Under the pieces are notes generated by a model, which was given only the letters and a program-made list of their open reading frames with translations, did not search any database and was not told where the DNA came from. From Progne subis subis (lineage: Eukaryota > Chordata > Aves > Passeriformes > Hirundinidae), in NCBI GenBank assembly GCA_022316685.1, contig JAKJHU010000030.1:18436893-18500892 (forward strand): a DNA stretch of 64,000 bases, read 5' to 3'. The position numbers and the translations under genes were made by a program. Below, in pieces: positions 1-11,812 of the stretch (within the stretch, counting starts at the first letter, position 1; every line of letters begins with the position of its first letter).

Positions 1-99
1 CCGGCGGGCAGCGTGCGGGCAGGAGCGCAGCGCGCACCTGGGCCGGCGCGAGGGAGGGGAATCATCGCGGAGTTTATTTACCAGCCCGATGCCCGAGCC

Positions 100-170
100 C
101 CTTCCTCCCCCCCACCCCCCCTCCCGCCTCCTCTTCCTCCTCCTCCTCCCGGCTCCTGCCTCCCCCCAAC
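100..170. repeat. Pyrimidine-rich (C/T) tract in CpG island
   Basis: The plus strand is almost entirely C and T here, with several C runs, so the minus strand is a G/A-rich tract. Such tracts in promoters can form triplex or G-quadruplex structures. That is a property of the composition and is not shown here. Confidence 0.75.
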
Positions 171-308
171 CCTCACGTTAGGGAGTGGCCCATTGTATGC
201 AGCCAGCAAATAGCCGGGCGCCCGCCCCCCGCTCCCCCAGCCCCGGCTGTCGAGTCATCCGCGGTGTGGGGGACACCGGCACAGACCCCCCTGCCGCGGC
301 ACTGCCCT

Positions 309-325
309 CCCCCCCCCCCCCCCCC
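309..325. repeat. Homopolymer C tract, (C)17
   Basis: Seventeen consecutive C bases, followed shortly by further C runs to about 361. The exact length is error-prone in assemblies. Confidence 0.9.
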
Positions 326-1107
326 GCCTTGTACCCCGCACCCCCCGGTTGCCTCCCCCCAGTAGCAGCCGCTGGGGCCGCCGGCGCCTAGCGGGGAGAT
401 CCCGGCAGCCGGCGGAAGGGGAGACCCCGCTCGGCTCCCGGGGATCCCCCTGCAGCATCACAGCCCCCCTCCCCCGTTGCGGCTGGAGGGAGGGAGAGGA
501 GGGGAGGGTATTCCCGGCCCCCGGCGGGGGGCTGCTTCCACCGCCGAAGCAGGAAGGAGCGGAGGATGGGGATGAAGGATGCCGGGAGAGGCGGCGAGTG
601 GGCGGCCGGAGGCGCCGGCTGCCGCCGCGGATCGCTCCGAGCCGAGCCCGAGCCTCCGCCCGCCGACCGAGCTTGGGGGCAGCGCGGCCGGGCGGCCCCA
701 GCCCCGCCGGGGAAGCGCCTTTTGCACGGGTCTCCGGCGGGAGATGCTGCTCCTGCAGGGCTCGGGTCCCAGGCCAGCTCACACCCGAGGGGTCCGCCCC
801 TACCCGCGGACACAAGAACTGCCCTCTCCGCTTTGCCTGGGAGCCCGCATCCTGCTCCAGTCCTCGGACCTAAAACCTGACGGGACGTGATCAACACCCC
901 TTGCAGCCTTTTTCTTTTCAGTTTCTTGGCTGTAAGGAAGAAGGGAAGAGACAAGCTTTTGTGCGCCTTACACTTTCGGTGCCCTCGGATTTCTTCCACA
1001 GTGCACGAGACACATCCCTTCTGAGCGCCGCTCTCGTGTAAAAACCTGCCTTCAGGGCTGAGCGTTCGCATAGCTACACCTTGGGAGGACAGAAAGGGTC
1101 TAAAAAG

Positions 1108-1236
1108 AAAATGAAATGCAATTAAATTAAATTAATTATAAAATAAAATGGCCTATAAAATGAAATGCAAAAACAATAAAATAAAATAAAATAAAATAAA
1201 ATAAAATAAAATAAAACAAAACAAATAAAATAATGC
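1108..1236. repeat. (AAAAT)n simple repeat with degenerate flanks
   Basis: A pentamer of the AAAAT/ATAAA type repeats near-perfectly at about 1176-1215. It is flanked by decayed copies (TTAAATTAAAT type, AAAACAAAAC type) on both sides. It lies just beyond the CpG island. Confidence 0.85.
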
Positions 1237-4200
1237 AACGCCTTGCAGGTTGCTAGTTGTTTTCATGGGAGGTTCTCCTCCTCCAGATGGGGGAGTTTTC
1301 CCGGTATCTCCTGAAGAGATGCCAAAACACCCAAGAACCCTTTCAGACTCAGAAGCAGATTTGCCACCTACTCTATCTGCTCCTGTTCCATTCTTGAGGG
1401 ATTTATGATCTGAGCAGTCCTTCCTCTGTTTCACACACCAAGAAAGACAACAGATGCAAAGGGAGCTGCTGGAGGTGGTTTCTGGACCCACTACAGGCCA
1501 TACTGCCTTGGACCAGACAATCCCAGGTCACTCAAAAACACACTTCTGTCATTGCAGAACTGGGTGGAAGAAAGGCTGTTTTCCCGCCCATATTTCACCC
1601 TCTGAGCATCTAAACTGAGCAAATTCTGTGCCAAAGATGAAAAAAACACTTCTCCCTTCAGCTCTGCAAGCTCCAGCATCAGTGTGACTCAGTCACCATC
1701 TGATTTAGACCCTTTGCAAGCCCCAGGGGTTTGTCTACAAGCCGATGAGAGCAGACAGAGTGGTATCTCATGCACATTCCTCCAGTGTCAGCAGCCAGTG
1801 TCGGGATGCTGAGCTCTCCTGACATTATCAGCAGGAAGGGGCTGGCCTGGGTGCAGCACCGGGACTGCACACGTTCCGCTGCCTGCTCAGCTAACATCTA
1901 TCAGCATCATTTGAATGTCATTTATAGCTGTATTCCCAAGGAGGGCTGTGGGAGGCTAGGAAGTTTTGATAACTAGGCCATTTATCTCTCTCCAGCTTCA
2001 GTTCTACCTCAGTACAATAGTGATTACGCTTCCCAATGCCACAGGGGAGCTATAAGCATTAGCGAGGATGTATGGGGCACTGAGAATGGAGCACTTGCTT
2101 CAGATAACACCCTATGCCTTAACCTTCATCCCAGCGTTACATTAGGAAGAAGTGGGAGGAGAAGGGGAGAGGAAAGACAATTTATAGCTATCCAATTCAT
2201 CACAGCTTTGAACCACAACAGTAAATGTTCAAACCGAAATGGGGATGGTAAATAATTTTCATGGGGGGAGGCAGTAAATTATTTTCACTTGCAAAGGGTT
2301 GCACCAATGTCAGATAGCAATAGGTGATTGATGGGAAGGCGCACCAGCTTGTCCGGCTTTTATAACACTTACACCAGGGACACAACACTTTTCAATATCA
2401 ATTACATGTTGGGGTTTTCAGTTGCAGGCTTCTGAGACATTTTCAAGCCTCAAATCACGCCCATACAAACCACCACTTGAGACCCAACAGGAAAGAGTTT
2501 CCATCACCTCTCTAAAATTAAAATCCCACGGTTCAGTGTCAGGAATTCTCCTCCTCCATATTCCATCTGGGATAACTGCTGCGCAGATGTAGCTGTGCTG
2601 GCTGAGCAGTGTAAAGCAAGGGAGGTTGGCTAAAGTCTTCTGAATCAATCCAAAGACACACAACAGTTTCAAGGGGATCTGACTCAGCCCCCAGCAGTAG
2701 TGCTACAGTACCCCAGTGATGGTACCACTGCCTGGGACCGCAATCCTGTTGCACACCTGCTGGCAAAGCTCCTGCTGAACTCGGAGGGAGTTTGGCCAGA
2801 TGGAGGGCCCTGGGCTATGATTTGACTTAATGAGCAATTACACTCCGTTACTATTATTTATGAAGTGTTGCTGGCAGCACCCAACGTGCTCAGGTTTGAT
2901 ATCCACCTCCTTGGCTGACACTGGAGATCTCTGTAATCAAAAGCGAGTGCTTCTGCCGAGCTGGAGCTGGCAGCCTGGAGGCTGTAACGTGTTGGAGGGA
3001 CTGCTGACAAGCATCTCCCAGTAGGTTATGCTGGCCCTCATCAGACAGAAAACTGGTTCAGTCAAAAAGGTTATAGCCTAAAATCAGAGGAAAACAGGAT
3101 TGTTTCTGCTGGTCAAGATAATGCGGCTTTATCTTGGCTTTTTCATAGGTCATCTGTATTCTTGTGAATTACAAAGCACAAGAGTGCTTGGTAAACATCA
3201 CATTAACACACTGTGTATTCTGGTGGAACCACATAAACACTCAGGCTGACCATCTAGAAGGAAAGTGCAAGTGGAAAATCAGTTACTGTGCAAAAGACTT
3301 TAGGAGCAAAATGGAGAAACAGCTGCTCATGAGCTCCAGTGACAGTGGAACAGTGATTTGTTACTTGAAAAAATGGTCAGGCTATCTATGAACCAGGAAC
3401 AGAAAGCAACACTGTCTATACTGTGAGTGAAACTGTCATTAGAATGTCATGTCCTGCTTTAGTAGGGCATGCTTTGAGAAAGGTGAAGAGTACAGCCACG
3501 AGGATCATTTCCTGGGATGAGAGATTTCAAGCTTGAGGACCTCTTGAGACTCAGGAGTCTTGTATATGGAGCAAGACCTAGTGCATGGAGGGTGAAGCTG
3601 TATAACCATACAAGTAAGTGGAATCTCAGTTTCAGTGTAAGCACTGATGCTGAATTTTATTGCCCTTTTCTGTCCTTCTTCTGGCTCCTCTATCTTACCA
3701 AGCAAATTTTTTACAGTACTTCAAGGCTTCAAGTACTTCTAGTTTCTCATTTAGGGTGACAAGACCTAATTTTTAGCTGGTCTCTTACACCAACTTCCAC
3801 TCAACCTTTGGTGTAAGATCCATCAAGCATCCTCATGCTCTTTCCTTGTAAGCTCCAAAAGCTTTAAGGAGGACTCCATTCACACACAAACCTACCTCAC
3901 TTTTAATCACTTTGTTAAAACTCACTACTCAGATGCCCACAAAAATCTACTGGTGTGACTGAGCATGGTCTGGAAGCCCCTACTGCTGAGTGCCAAATGA
4001 GACACTGCAAGTACAACACTGATAGCCCAGATAATTCAGGCAGCAGGAGCAGCCTGGCTTTAAAAGAGACCTGAAGCCCCATGGGAGATGATTTAGGGGG
4101 GTGCTAACCCAGACACAGACTGTGCTGTCTCAGATGCATTGTTCAAACACCCAACCTGAATCTGGTACTGTGACTTCTGTGTTCAGCAACATTTCCTCTC

Positions 4201-5042
4201 CCCTCTTTGTGTGTCCAGGTTCTCCTCCTTCCTTACAGCTATATGTCAAACTTTTTTATGGGTTTGTTTCTTAAGGATTAGCATTGAAGGAATTTAAGAT
4301 GTGGCTTAAACCAACACAAAGTGTAGCACAGAAAGAACAACTGGTTGGAACAAGGCAGAATAGATTAGCCAAGCATGAAGCCCTCTTGGACTTGGTCTTA
4401 AGTCAGAGTTGCATGTTTGATCTTTATTTTTAAAACCTATAGCTTAGTTTAACTTGAAGTTATGTTCTGTGATCAGCAGGTGGACAAACTGATAAAAATG
4501 TCACACTGGCATTCAGATCAATGCATGATACCAGGTCAGGCACACAACAGTCATGTTAGGGAGACTGAGATCAGTGTCTGATCCTAAATCTGCTGGTGGA
4601 AGAGTGGTTGAGATGTCCATGAATTCTCAAAGCTGTGCAGAAAAATAAAAGATAGTTACGACAGGCAGCTCTTCCTCCCCAGATTGCAGATGAACCTATT
4701 GAAAAGTAGCTGCTGCCCCAAGCTGTTTTCTGTGCAGTGGAAGCCAGAGCCTATATTAGCTGTATGTTCAGAATCAAAATAACTGTAGGGTTGGTGCTGC
4801 TGGTCCCAAAGTGGATAAAATTCATTAAAAGAAAAAAGAACAACCAACAAAATAAAACAGGAACTGTAAAATACCCTCACAGTGCTTGCTTGAGGGAGCA
4901 ACTTTCTAGAACAGATCCCCTGGTCCATGAGCTAGCAAGGCAAGGATTCCCTGGTTTGCAACTGCAGCAGCTTCAGTCTAGCAGAAAATATATCTCTGTA
5001 TGCCAGTGTGGAAGTGAGGCCACAGAAATCCCCCATGCCAAG
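1237..5042. other. Intergenic, no gene recognised
   Basis: Single-copy-looking A/T-rich sequence. Short open frames occur on both strands, but none resembles a known protein or has flanking splice signals that I trust. No CR1 tail or microsatellite of note. Confidence 0.6.
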
Positions 5043-5669
5043 TGTCATGGGTTAGTACTGTTATAAATAAGTTCTATTCAAATGATCTATGTTTTAGTTA
5101 CTTAATTGTTAAGTAATTCCATTAAGATTGTTAATGCTAGTTTTGTTTAAAGAATTTGCCTTATTCCTGTTTTAATATTGATTCATCACCTGATTTACTT
5201 GTTTGTTAATTAAGAATTCACCTTATTACCTGTATCTCTGGTCCCATTCGTCGGATAGCGTCTGAATATGCAAATAAAAAGAACACTGGAATTCTGAGAA
5301 CAACTCAAGAACAAGAGACTATGAAAAGCAGGGAACCAAAGTAGAATTCAGGACTGAAGTCGCGCTTTAGATTAGTGCAAGAGGTACAGGGGTCCACCAA
5401 AGCAGCTTTATTTAGTCGCTGTGACCTGAGAAGGAGTCCCCCATCGCTGGATGACCCCTGATCAGCGACGCGAAACGGACTCCCCGGCAAGGGGAAAAAG
5501 CCCACGAGGGGTGTGGGAGTTCCAGCTTTGCTGTGGAGCGAAGCTGCTGTGTACCTCCTCCTCCACATTGCCAAGGGAGCAAGCAAGGTCCCCCAGAGCC
5601 AAGCTTGATAATAAAGAAACATACAAAAGAGCAAGTCTCTCTGACTCTCTGGTTTTTTTTTCCAGAACA
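5043..5669 (+). mobile_element. Candidate solo LTR (endogenous retrovirus-like)
   Basis: The segment begins TGTCATGG and could end at AACA, giving TGT...ACA termini. It has a TATAAATA-like motif near 5061, an AATAAA poly(A) signal at about 5611-5616 close to the 3' side, and unusually dense CpG around 5362-5490 compared with its A/T-rich surroundings. This order fits a retroviral LTR. The six bases on either side (5037-5042 and 5670-5675) do not match, so no target-site duplication supports these exact ends. No gag, pol or env coding was recognised nearby. Family not assigned. Confidence 0.4.
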
Positions 5670-5699
5670 GTACAGTTTGGTTTTTTTAGTTATAGAGGA

Positions 5700-7215
5700 A
5701 TGTAGAATGATTCTCTGGGTCAGGACCTGGGAATTGCTTTAGAAAAGACAGGGACCTATCAGAGGGTTAGTTGGAATATTGGCATCTGTTCTGACCACTG
5801 AAAATTGTCGGCTACAACTTTGGGAAGTACCATATAAAACCCCTTGATTTCCTGTAGGGGGGTTCTTTCTCTTCTTTCCTTTGGCCAGAGGGAGACGGGT
5901 AAGATCGAGCTGGGCCTGCTGCTCCCCCCTTTAGGGGGATGGGAGCTGTCCTGAGGCCTGGCCGGATTCCATCGGCTCCCTGGGGATAGGGAAAGGAGAG
6001 GTTGCTGCTTTACAACAACTACTTTCTCCAAACTTCCCTGGAGCAGGGAGAGATCTCTGCCGGGCATCTGATAGGAGCTATGGGCACCATTTAGGCTGAG
6101 GCTGCCCTGATTTACACCGAAGGCTGGGCTGAGAAGGCATTTATGATCCTGCCTGGGTTTTTTTGTGATTCCAGACTGCCCGGGTGCTCCGATCTCTGAT
6201 GTTTCTGTGTGAGTTCTTCCTCCCTCACCAGCACAGCTTTGAACATCTAATACCATGAGCTACTGCGGGAGAGAAGAGACTCTGAGCAGATTTAACCCTT
6301 TCCTGACAACATAAAGCTTCCAGAGCTTAGCCCTTTTCTGAGAGAATAAGAAAGGACAGAGTGAACATAAAGAAGAAACAGCACGAAGTCAGTAGAGCAA
6401 GAGTGAAAAGGCTATTAGGACAAGGGTTGAAGAGTTGGTTGTTCCATTCTTATTTGAGCCATGAAAATGAACTTTATATTTAGATTATTCCTTTAAATCA
6501 TAGGAAAGATAAGCATTTGGGGAGATGATTATTTAGATTTGTGTGTGGATTTGAGCAAAGGTATATGTGATGGACTAAGTAATATTAATCCTATAAGATG
6601 CTTAAACAGGGATAGAGATGAGAAGCCCTCTGCGCCAGTGAAGAGGTGAGAAGATATCTCTGTACCTTGAAGTGAAGAATCCTTTGCCTTTAGAGTTATT
6701 TATCTTTAAACAGTGACACCCCAATGTGCAAAAGTCCAAGACCCATGACCCATAAGCAGCTTGGGAACCTGCTAATGGGAGGGGTCACAAAGGCAGGTTT
6801 CCCCAGGTGGCTGTTTTTGTGACAGTTAAAAAACCCACAAGAGAACTGTTCTAAGTTGTCAGTGAGATCCATGACTCTAAGAGAGACTCTTCCTCTAAAG
6901 AATTAATGAAAAACTATTGTCAAATGGTGAAAATGACTGAAAATTACAAGTTTTGTCTCTTTATGTTGTTTTGTGGAAGAGTTAACAGTTTGTAAGAGGA
7001 GGGAAGAGTGTTTTTAGAGTTTCATTCTGTTTTGGTTTAGGTTTTTTTCCCAACTTTCTTTTTCCATTCTTTTAGTGTGTTTTAATAAAACTATTTGTTC
7101 ATTTTTAAGGTTGAGCCTGCTTTGTTTTTCTCCTAGTCTCTCTCCCACACACACACACACAAAAAAAAGTGAATACTAAAACCAGAATTTAGTGAAAGTG
7201 AAACCACTATACCAA
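5700..7215 (+). mobile_element. LTR-like segment, probably ERVL-type remnant
   Basis: A long block with CpG-rich first half (5870-6200), then A/T-rich sequence ending in an AATAAA at about 7084-7089. After it come a CCTGCTTTG...TCTCC stretch and a (CA)n/A run at 7147-7168. The overall look resembles long passerine ERVL-like LTRs, but I could not fix the ends or find a target-site duplication. It abuts the LTR-like segment at 5043-5669, so one may be nested in or next to the other. An uninterrupted minus-strand frame at 5759-6256 looks like chance in CpG-rich sequence and not a retroviral protein. Confidence 0.35.
7147..7168. repeat. (CA)n followed by poly(A)
   Basis: About eight CA units run directly into eight A. 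It lies in the tail of the LTR-like segment. Confidence 0.85.
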
Positions 7216-8922
7216 CTTTGCTCTCCCTAAGCATTGAGTTCCCTGGCACTCACATCCTCAGAGCACAAGAGCATCCATAGGAATGTAGGAAACCAACCAC
7301 CAGCTGCCATGGCCTTGCTGCCTGTCAGCTTCATGGAAAACATAAAATGGAAAATAAATCTCCACCACTGCAAATTACTGCATGGGCAAAAGAAAATCAA
7401 TACATTGTAACTTCACACTATCTTAATGCCATTAAAAGATAATTTAAAACCAATCAAAAGAGCATCCATAATTCACTCATACTTCTCTTACTGAATCCCT
7501 GTCACAGTCACAATGTATGTGTGCATCCATAATCTTGTCCCATCTGTTTGCACAGTCCTTGTTTTTGAGACAGAAAGAGGGATTTCAGCCAGCAAGGTTC
7601 TTACATTGCATCAGGACCTTCAAACCTTGAGTTTCCATCTGTGTTGAGCTCTGACCATCCCAGTCCTTGACTTTCTTGAAAAAAGTACTCATCCAAAACT
7701 TCTTCATTTCTTAACCCAGTGAGCTTAACCCGTTTCACAAGGCTGAATCTACCTTATCATGATTCATTTTCAGGCATGGACTTTAGCACACAAGGCAGGG
7801 CAGCACTAAATCATTAAAAGTCAAAGGGCTGCCTGAAAAAAATTCTTCAGGGAAGGAAAGCAAGCAGATAGATACGGGTTATCATGAGTCTTTCACTTTC
7901 TCTCACTCAGTCTCAGGTTTTATGACTTTTTTTGAGCATCTTGGAATTTCTCACTTTCCCTCCTGACTATAAGTGAATGAAAATAAGGTGAGAATCTCCC
8001 TTCCAGGTGTTGGGACATCACACAATTAACCCCAAATCCAGGCATTTGAACTCTATCATTACAGATGGCTCTGAGGAATATGTATTGAAATCATTACTGA
8101 TTCCAGTGATTTCTCCTTTTCATTTCAGATAATTTTTAAGGTTCCATATTGTGCCTAAGTTAGTACTGTATCTCCCTGTCAAAGTGACTCTCTCAATTGG
8201 CTATTTTCCCTTAGCATCAAAATAATCAGTTGGAATGTCATTAGTGGAAATCTGATTGTGCTATGGATTCAACATCAGTCACTATAGAGTAACTAAGAGC
8301 TAGATCCTGTGACTGCTTTCACAAAGCTCCCATCAAATTCCTTCTTTGCCTTCAGACCTGCAGAAGTCATGGTTGCAGTGTTTCTTGCAAGAAGTTTACC
8401 CACTGGTTTCCTTTATGCTGCCTGTTTTCATACCAGGAAACAGCCAGGCTCAGCAAACCAGTACCTCTTAGGTATTTTCTAGAAATATTTATCCAATTTT
8501 CTGCAGAATAGTGGTACAATTTGAAGTAGAAAAGAGGAAGGAGTGGTGGCTGCATACAGCAGAAACCTCTGATTATTAGTTTTAAATTGCTATAAATGGA
8601 TCCACTGCAAATTCCTCAGTCAAGTCCCTTTTAGTGGAGCAAGACAGAAAAGGCCTTTGCTCTGAATGTCTTGTGTGCCAGAATTGTGTTTCTCCATGAC
8701 TTGGGCTCCATCACTGCTGCTAAAATATGAAGATGATTGAATAACTGGTACCACTTCACCACTAGATCCGGGTGGGACTGTAAGTGGTTGTGTGGAGCAT
8801 CACACACACTGAAATAGTGATGTTGTCTGGCAGGCCCTCATGGTACAGTCTGCTTTACAAGACTCAACAATCCTGCTCCAGGAGAGTCCTAATAACCTCA
8901 GTGGAAGAAGTCTTCAGATATT
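7216..8922. other. Intergenic, no feature recognised
   Basis: A/T-rich sequence with only short chance frames. I see no repeat tail, exon or structured RNA. Confidence 0.6.
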
Positions 8923-9066
8923 CACAAAATCACAGAATCAGTGACTGATTGAGGCTGGAAAGGATGCTGGAGGTCACCTGGTCCACCCCTCCTCCTCCAG
9001 TGGGGCACACAGCTCAGGATCATGTCTAGATGGTTTTTGAGTATCTCCAGGGCTGGACATTCCCCA
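8923..9066 (-). mobile_element. CR1 LINE 3' end fragment
   Basis: It starts with an AATCACAGAATCA tail and continues with the inverted CR1 3' UTR (GAGGCTGGAAAGGATG..., then CAGGATCATGTCTAGATGG). The plus strand is the reverse complement of CR1, so the element points left. It is truncated at about 9066. Non-coding fossil. Confidence 0.85.
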
Positions 9067-11680
9067 GTTAAATATTACCTCATTCCTTGCTTCTGAATAC
9101 CCAGTTTCACAAAGGATTGGTGAAGTACCTGACACATATTTTAATTTCAAGGAATTTAGCCCAGAACTACACTATGATTTAGAGCTATCAGTCCTTCACA
9201 CATGGAACCCAGCTCTGTTTGCACAGGTACCCCATACCCATTTCAAATTCAGCCCTTGGGAGGAGAACATCCCATGGGCTGGCAATGATCCTAAGGGCAA
9301 GTTTCTTTACACTGCCTTTGGTAGCTGCAAGATTTCATTACAGTCATTCAAAGGATGCCATTTATCACTTCCCCAAAGAGAGAAAGAAACTGCCCTGTCT
9401 TAGGACAACTTCTGTCTTCACAAATATAAAACTGGAAATCTATTTCCAGCCTCCTTTTCCTTGCCCACTCATTTCCAAGATGACACTTCCGTCTCCCATT
9501 GTAATCAGTCTCTGACAAGCAGCTCCTCCAGGGCTTTCTGAAGGATCAGCAAATCCCCAATTCCACACCACACATATCCTAGGTTTTGGGTGGCTTGTCT
9601 CGAGATGGACACTTTCCTGCACAGGCAGGCACAGCTTTCCAGCCCATGCAGTCTCTCCATGCTGAAAGCAACAATGAGCTGCTCAGTACCAGGAGCTCAC
9701 AACATTTTTTTCCTCTTGGTTTGCAGCTGAACAGGCCCACCCTAATACACAAGTTCCCTTTGAATGATGCTCTCAAATCTACAGCTTCTGTTGATCTCAA
9801 ATGCTGTCTTTCTGCTTCATAATTTGCACCTTCTATGTGCTAGTGTTCAGAAGGGGAAGGGTTCATAATCAATTGTGGTAAACTGTGTTTTATTGCACAA
9901 AGATAAATGTTGATCAGCTGCACAGCTCTGAAGTTGACTTCAGGCAAAAAAACTATAGTGTGGCTGTAACTTTGCTGCAGCTCCCAGGTATCACCTAATT
10001 CCTGCAGCTCAGTGAGCAAGGGATGCACTGTGAATCTGCCAAATTAAATATTTTTTCCACTTTTCTGGAGAAGGAATGTCCACACCTCCCACCTTGAATG
10101 ATCTGGCACCCTGTGCTATCAGAGCAGCACTTTTCTACTACCATTATCTTTCCTGTTGCTCCAAAGGCCTGGTTAGGAATTAGCCATGAGAACAGAGTCA
10201 CAAGGCTCTGCTTTGATATAACCCTCTGCCTACCTATCAAGTCAGCCTTGCTGGACCATTGCAAATGTGGGTCTGGGTGAGTCCAGGATAGCTGAGCAGT
10301 GACAACATGGATGTGCTCCTTAAATAATATTATTACTTAGTTTGATTTCATGAAAAATGAAAAATCCAAAGAAACTGTGAGCAGAGACTGTGCCTAGAAG
10401 ACAGAGTGGGAAGGAGTAGGATTTGCTCTCATCTGTTCAGGAGGAGAGCTGAATTGAAAGTTAATATGTAGGTGTAGCACTTAAAGATCTTGCTTTCTTT
10501 TCCTACTATTACCTATTCCCTGTGTGGCTGTGATCAATATTACTCCATGTACCATTCAGGGAGCCGTTGTTCGTCTCAGTTCCTGAGGATTTGATCGTCT
10601 GCTTCATTTTCTTCCAAGGCCAGTGCACACAGTTCACTGGAGCATTAGGGCTTTAATGCTTCGGGACTGCAACTTCTGGTACTGTGCAGGGCCTGGCATG
10701 ATGAATGGGATCCCTCAGCGCAGCAAGAGCAGGCATGCTACATTATGAATGAGCAGGTGAGCAAGGGGGTGCCTGGCAGTGCAGTTCTGAGGTGTGTGGA
10801 CTGAGGCACCGACAGTGAAAGCACATCTGTTAGTCCCATCTCCACCAGATGGTTCCTTTCACTGCCCAAATCTGTCATTTATTTCATCAGTAATTTAGTT
10901 CAGGGCTATCTGAGGAACCCACACATCCCACGTAGGGGAAAAGTGGTCTGACACGTGAAAACTTTGACAGGAACATAAGCCCATGGAAATTCTTCAGCAA
11001 TAAGTTAAAGACGCTCAGAGTTTCTTTTGAATTTTTTTTTTTTTTTTAATTAATACATGCTAAGCTAAGCTCTTTCTTTTTATTATTATTCTTTCTTGGA
11101 AACAAGTTTTCAGAGAAGTTTTTTTCTTTTTTTTTGCTTGGAAAACAAGTTTTTTTGCTCACTAAAAATAATTTGAAAGCTGATTCTATTTCAGTTTAAC
11201 ACAACAAAAACAACAACATGGAAAAGTTTGGCAAGAAGTTATTAAAAGGCTGAGCAAATAATTATTCAAGGTTTCAGCACTGAGCAGGGCAGTAGTTTCT
11301 CCGTGGGATGGACACTGAGGACCTGTGTGGGCAGCAGGGAATGGCTGGGACCCAACAGGCTGTTCCCAGTCAGTCAAATGTCTATTTGCTGATCTGTGAC
11401 CCTGTAAACTGGGAAGATTTGGTACATTTTTCACTGAGGTTCAGTAACAAGGCCACATGTTTGTCTGAATCTTCAGGCAGCCTGAATTCACATTCAGTGT
11501 TGCAAAGATTAATCTTTTTAAAGAGGGTGTCATAACGTCCTGGGCTTTCAAGATAAACATCAGTTCTATTCTATCACATTTTGATGAAAAGACAAAATTT
11601 TTCTTCCATGTATGGCTGAATGTTCATCTTGCTGTCCCATCCCATTTTCACAGTAGCAAGTGCTGGGCTGTGACCGTGGC
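9067..11680. other. Intergenic, mostly unique sequence
   Basis: No CR1 tail or recognisable exon. A T-run lies at 11032-11047 and further T-rich sequence near 11120-11155. Otherwise I see nothing specific. Confidence 0.55.
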
Positions 11681-11812
11681 TGGAGGTTGGATGGGGCTCT
11701 GAGCAACCTGGGCTAGAGGAAGGTGTCCCTGCCTATGGCAGCAGGTAGGAACTGGATGATTTTAAGGTTCTTTCCAGTACAAACCAATCTATAATTCTAT
11801 AATTCTGTGACT
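11681..11812 (+). mobile_element. CR1 LINE 3' end fragment
   Basis: It reads GAGGTTGGATGGGGCTCTGAGCAACC onward in the sense CR1 3' UTR order, through GGAACTGGATGAT and TTCCAGTACAAACC, and ends in AATTCTATAATTCTGTG. Orientation is left to right, with only the 3' terminal piece kept. Confidence 0.88.

Larger units (their letters stand above)
1..890. promoter_or_regulatory. CpG island, probable KCNQ3 promoter/upstream region
   Basis: The first ~890 bases are strongly G+C-rich and full of CpG, unlike the A/T-rich sequence that follows, which is how a vertebrate CpG-island promoter looks. The segment holds a pyrimidine-rich stretch at about 100-170, a run of 17 C at 309-325, and an isolated AT-rich motif (TTTATTTA, reading TAAATAAA on the minus strand) near 73-80 that could act as a TATA-like element. 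LRRC6 is recognised at the right of the window. In vertebrates KCNQ3 (a voltage-gated potassium channel subunit of the neuronal M-current) lies downstream of LRRC6 on the same strand with its 5' end facing LRRC6, so a minus-strand KCNQ3 promoter is the natural reading. No KCNQ3 coding exon is visible, so the first exon would be left of base 1. Long open frames here on both strands are GC-rich by-products. The island is clear; the gene assignment is inference. Confidence 0.6.

Noticed and set aside
255..1071. Long minus- and plus-strand open frames (up to 227 codons) in the CpG island
   Set aside because: GC-rich DNA has few stop codons. The frames overlap on both strands, are Pro/Arg/Gly-rich and match no protein I know, including the start of KCNQ3.
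5759..6256. 165-codon minus-strand frame
   Set aside because: It lies in CpG-rich LTR-like sequence, shows no retroviral domain, and is probably chance.
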